Assembly: GCA_036835375.1 (NCBI GenBank)
Contig: DAITMB010000071.1
Span: 1-25,749 of the forward strand
Length of the DNA stretch: 25,749 nucleotides
DNA from: JANQTF01 sp036835375
GTDB lineage: Bacteria; Bacteroidota; Bacteroidia; J057
Direction: 5' to 3'
Of this stretch, positions 23,080 to 25,749 are shown one piece after another. The notes below the pieces were generated by a model that saw only the letters and a list, made by a program, of their open reading frames with translations, was not told the DNA's origin and did not search any database. Both the position numbers and the translations under genes were made by a program. Numbering within the stretch: the first letter of the stretch is position 1; the number at the start of each line of letters is the position of its first letter.

Positions 23080-25638
23080 ATGTCGAAAAGATTGTCCATG
23101 ATCGCGCTGATTGCCTGGCTGCTCCCTTCGTTGTGGGCGCAGCAATTTCGGGTGCAGGTGCAGGGAAGCGACGTGCAGGTCGATGAGCCATTTGAAATAG
23201 CGTTTGTCCTGACAGGCGGAGAAGGCAAGCAGGTTCAATTTCCGATGTTCGATCGGCTCACCAAGATCAGTGGTCCTACTGCCACGCAAGAGATGGTCAA
23301 TCTTCAAGGAACCCTGACCACACAAACGGTTTATCGCTTCGAATTCAAGGCTTCACGCCCAGGCACCTACCTCATCAGCACAGCCACCGCACAGATAGGC
23401 ACAGAAATCCTCAGTACTTCTCCTGTAGAAGTGCAGGTGGTCGCCCCGGTGTCAGACCTCACAGAAGAAGACCTTGCCTTGCGCAGGGAATTGGAGCGTT
23501 CGCTGGGGAGGTCCATTCGCGTGGAGGCACGCCTGTCTAGCACCCGTATCTATGCCGGAGAGCCAGTAGAACTGACCTATGACTTGTGGATCGAAGCAGA
23601 TTTGGCGGGTCAGGTGGGTAATATTTCCCGGGAAGGAACTCCTCAGTTTCCCGGATTTTCCGTCACGACCATACCGAGTCGCAATGAGCGGACCCTTGAG
23701 TTTTCACAAGGCAAACGCTATATCCGGACCAGAATCAGCACATTTCAGCTCATTCCTCAAGCAGCAGGTACGGTCTTTCTTGATAGCCTGCCCGTGGCCA
23801 TGACAATTGCGATTCCACGGGCGGGAAGGCAGCCGCAGAATGAATTGGAAGTATTTCAACGAAAATTTCAGCCTGATTTTCGTGATTATCGATATCAAAT
23901 CGCCTCCGGCAGAAAAAAGCTGGAGGTGCTGCCATTGCCGGCTGAGGGCCGCCCACTGGACTTTTCGGGATTGGTCGGAAGCCTCGAACTAGACGCTCGG
24001 CTCGCTGATAGCCTCCTTGAAACAGGGATGCAGAGCCAAATCGTCTTAGCGTTTCGTGGGGAAGCAGATTTTGGGCTGTTGATTGCACCTGCTTTATCTC
24101 TGCCGCCGGGACTGGAAGGATTTCCTCCTGAGATCGTCCCTACACCAGATGGCAAAGGCAGGCAGATCACCTATTCCTTTGTGGCGCGAACGCCGGGCAC
24201 ATTTTCGATTCCAGTGCCTGTGTTGAGTTTTTTCGATCCGGTCAGTCGCTCTTTTCGACAGCTCGGAGGCGACAGTCTGCGCCTACTGGCCAGCGGGGAA
24301 GCGCTTGTCACAGCGGTCGATTCTGCAGCGAGAAGCTCCACCGACGATCTTACTTTTAGTCCTGTCCTTTTTCCCATGCGGAGCGGTCTTCGAATGCAGG
24401 CGGAGGAATGGGTTCTTCGATGGTCTTGGGAATTGATGGCTTTGCCTTGGCTACTTTTCTCCCTTGGCGCGCTGTTATGGCGGCGCTATCAACGCAAGTT
24501 GCAAGACCCTGTGTATCAACAACAGCGACGGCTTCGGCTGCGCATTGATTCACAGCGGCATCGTGCACAGAAGGCTGTCCAAGCCAAGCAACCGAGAGAA
24601 GCTGGTGCCGCATTGCTGGAAGCCATGTGGGCCATCGCAGAAGAGCGACTGAACTTGCCGCGAGAAAGCCATTTGCCGGGAACATTGGCTGGAATCCTTG
24701 CTTGCACTTCTTGGCCCCGCGAGACACAAGATCGCTATCTTCAAGCGATCCACACTTGTCAGACCTTGGCCTATGGCCATGCGCCAGCAATAAACCCTCG
24801 CTTGGTCAAGGACATCAATTCGCTCATTGATCATCTGATGTCATTAGCTCCTCCGTTGGGAGATCCCAAAGAGTCCAAGCCAGTGAATCTATGGCCCCGA
24901 GTCATGGCTTGCGCGGCATTGATGGTCCTGTCTTGGATGAGTGTGCAGGCTGATCCCAGTTTTGATGCTGCCGAAAAAGCATATCAAGCCCACGACTATG
25001 GGAGGAGTGCGACGATCTATGATTCACTCTATCGGGCGGGGGAGCGCTCTCTGGCGCTGTTTCACAACTGGGGAAATGCGGCTTACCAACGCGGGGACTT
25101 GGGCCGGTCAGTTTGGGCTTTTGAAAAAGGTCTTCGCCACGAACCAACCTCCAAACTCACCCGGAGCAATCTCAGCTACGTGCAACGGGGCATTCGCAGC
25201 GACATTTTGCCACGCCCAGAGTTGAATATCGAGCGGAGTTGGCGCGAAATCATTGGACGGGTGGGTCCCTCGGGGTGGAGCTGGCTCGCCATCTGTTTCA
25301 GCACAGCGATGGCGTTGATGATGGGCCTTAGCCTGAGGTGGTCGCGCATTCGTGCTTGGCGCTTGCGCAGTGGCCTCGCGCTGGGGATTGGCTTGATCTT
25401 ATGTATTTGGCTGCGAAGTGTTTCTGATCCTGCTCGGCCCAATGGGCAGGCGATTGTGATCCTGCAGACCGTGATTCGGGAGGCGCCAGAAGGTCAAAGA
25501 GAACTTCTTACGTTGAGTCCGGGAATCAAAGTGTATATGGGCGAACGCATCAGCGAATGGCAACAAATTCGTGTACAGGATCCAGAATCAGGGGAGTTGG
25601 TGGGCTTTGTGCCTAGCGAGAGTGTGGCCGCGCTTTGA
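23080..25638 (+). CDS. batD: BatD-BatE fusion protein (beta domains, TPR, SH3-like domain)
   Basis: An 852-aa membrane protein in a single open frame. A signal peptide (about 1-20; ATG 23080 preferred over GTG 23056) leads into the BatD part: beta-sandwich repeats (about 22-430, including STRIYAGEPVELTYDLW) ending in a membrane helix (about 452-466) and a basic cytoplasmic helical region. The rest (about 600-852) looks like BatE. It has a signal-like helix (RVMACAALMVLSWMSVQA), a TPR pair (DYGRSATIYDSLYRAG and LFHNWGNAAYQRGDLG), two membrane helices (about 733-752 and 763-780), and an SH3-like end (AIVILQTVIREAPEG to WQQIRVQ and GFVPSE). Predicted topology puts the beta, TPR and SH3 parts in the periplasm. 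BatD and BatE are usually separate genes. It ends the cluster before a terminator. Confidence 0.9.
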   Translation: MSKRLSMIALIAWLLPSLWAQQFRVQVQGSDVQVDEPFEIAFVLTGGEGKQVQFPMFDRLTKISGPTATQEMVNLQGTLTTQTVYRFEFKASRPGTYLISTATAQIGTEILSTSPVEVQVVAPVSDLTEEDLALRRELERSLGRSIRVEARLSSTRIYAGEPVELTYDLWIEADLAGQVGNISREGTPQFPGFSVTTIPSRNERTLEFSQGKRYIRTRISTFQLIPQAAGTVFLDSLPVAMTIAIPRAGRQPQNELEVFQRKFQPDFRDYRYQIASGRKKLEVLPLPAEGRPLDFSGLVGSLELDARLADSLLETGMQSQIVLAFRGEADFGLLIAPALSLPPGLEGFPPEIVPTPDGKGRQITYSFVARTPGTFSIPVPVLSFFDPVSRSFRQLGGDSLRLLASGEALVTAVDSAARSSTDDLTFSPVLFPMRSGLRMQAEEWVLRWSWELMALPWLLFSLGALLWRRYQRKLQDPVYQQQRRLRLRIDSQRHRAQKAVQAKQPREAGAALLEAMWAIAEERLNLPRESHLPGTLAGILACTSWPRETQDRYLQAIHTCQTLAYGHAPAINPRLVKDINSLIDHLMSLAPPLGDPKESKPVNLWPRVMACAALMVLSWMSVQADPSFDAAEKAYQAHDYGRSATIYDSLYRAGERSLALFHNWGNAAYQRGDLGRSVWAFEKGLRHEPTSKLTRSNLSYVQRGIRSDILPRPELNIERSWREIIGRVGPSGWSWLAICFSTAMALMMGLSLRWSRIRAWRLRSGLALGIGLILCIWLRSVSDPARPNGQAIVILQTVIREAPEGQRELLTLSPGIKVYMGERISEWQQIRVQDPESGELVGFVPSESVAAL

Positions 25639-25700
25639 ATGTGAGATTATTTTTAGCTGCAGAAAACCGGAGCGGGAAGCACGCTGAAAATATGGACAAA

Positions 25701-25735
25701 AAAATAGCCGCCCGGAAAGGACGGCTATTTTAATT
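25701..25735 (+). terminator. Intrinsic terminator closing the bat cluster
   Basis: AAAATAGCCG (25701-25710), an 11-nt loop and CGGCTATTTT (25722-25731) form a perfect 10-bp hairpin, followed by AATTTAT. An A-run precedes the hairpin, so it could act in both directions. It lies about 60 bp after the batD-batE stop codon. Confidence 0.88.
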
Positions 25736-25749
25736 TATAACATCGGCCA

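Noticed and set aside
1..25749. CRISPR arrays, insertion sequences, phage genes or long direct repeats
   Set aside because: None was seen by eye in the window; short repeats noticed were within coding sequence or chance level.

Overview
The window reads as a chromosomal segment of a Bacteroidota (Bacteroidetes) bacterium of moderate GC. Three things point there. There is a bat (aerotolerance-type) gene run in the Bacteroidota order. Gene starts lack obvious Shine-Dalgarno sequences. Promoter-like sites match the phylum's TTG / about 20 nt / TAnnTTTG pattern, best seen upstream of a tRNA-Leu gene. I cannot place it more finely. I see no insertion sequence, phage gene, CRISPR array or rRNA.

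Layout. (1) 1-481: no convincing gene. (2) 482-5973, + strand: a tripartite RND efflux operon (lipoprotein periplasmic adaptor, RND pump, TolC-family channel), followed at 6144-6812 by a TetR-type regulator. A 20-bp inverted repeat lies just upstream of that regulator. (3) 6886-9261, - strand: an orphan imidazolonepropionase (hutI) and a stand-alone MCE/MlaD-type protein. (4) 9262-9642: a gene-free divergent spacer holding a perfect 10-bp inverted repeat. (5) 9643-14295, + strand: a type I secretion-like triad (ABC exporter, HlyD adaptor, second TolC-family channel). Its ABC ATPase has lost the usual signature, catalytic-Glu and H-loop residues. (6) 14434-14662, - strand: tRNA-Leu(CAA) with a recognisable promoter and intrinsic terminator. 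(7) 14772-17293, - strand: YdgJ-like oxidoreductase, SGNH-hydrolase lipoprotein and SpoU-family RNA methyltransferase. (8) 17439-25638, + strand: the bat cluster, running DUF58, a membrane protein with a C-terminal RDD domain, BatA, BatB, BatC, a four-helix-bundle protein, and a BatD protein fused to a BatE-like TPR/SH3 module. It closes with an intrinsic terminator.

How the genes work together. The RND operon and the ABC/HlyD/TolC operon are two independent envelope-spanning export machines, each with its own outer-membrane channel. The bat genes encode inner-membrane proteins with von Willebrand A domains (BatA, BatB) plus periplasmic TPR and beta-domain partners, presumably one envelope complex. 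Four-base ATGA overlaps suggest translational coupling of DUF58, the RDD protein and BatA, and separately of BatB and BatC. The MoxR ATPase that normally heads such clusters is absent from the window.

Most unusual points: the BatD-BatE fusion with what looks like a fossil BatE signal peptide as an internal membrane segment; the lower-GC four-helix-bundle gene between batC and batD; the RDD fusion protein; the degenerate ABC ATPase; and the operator-like palindrome by the TetR gene. None of these amounts to a demonstrated new system. All calls rest on reading the sequence and family knowledge, without database searches.
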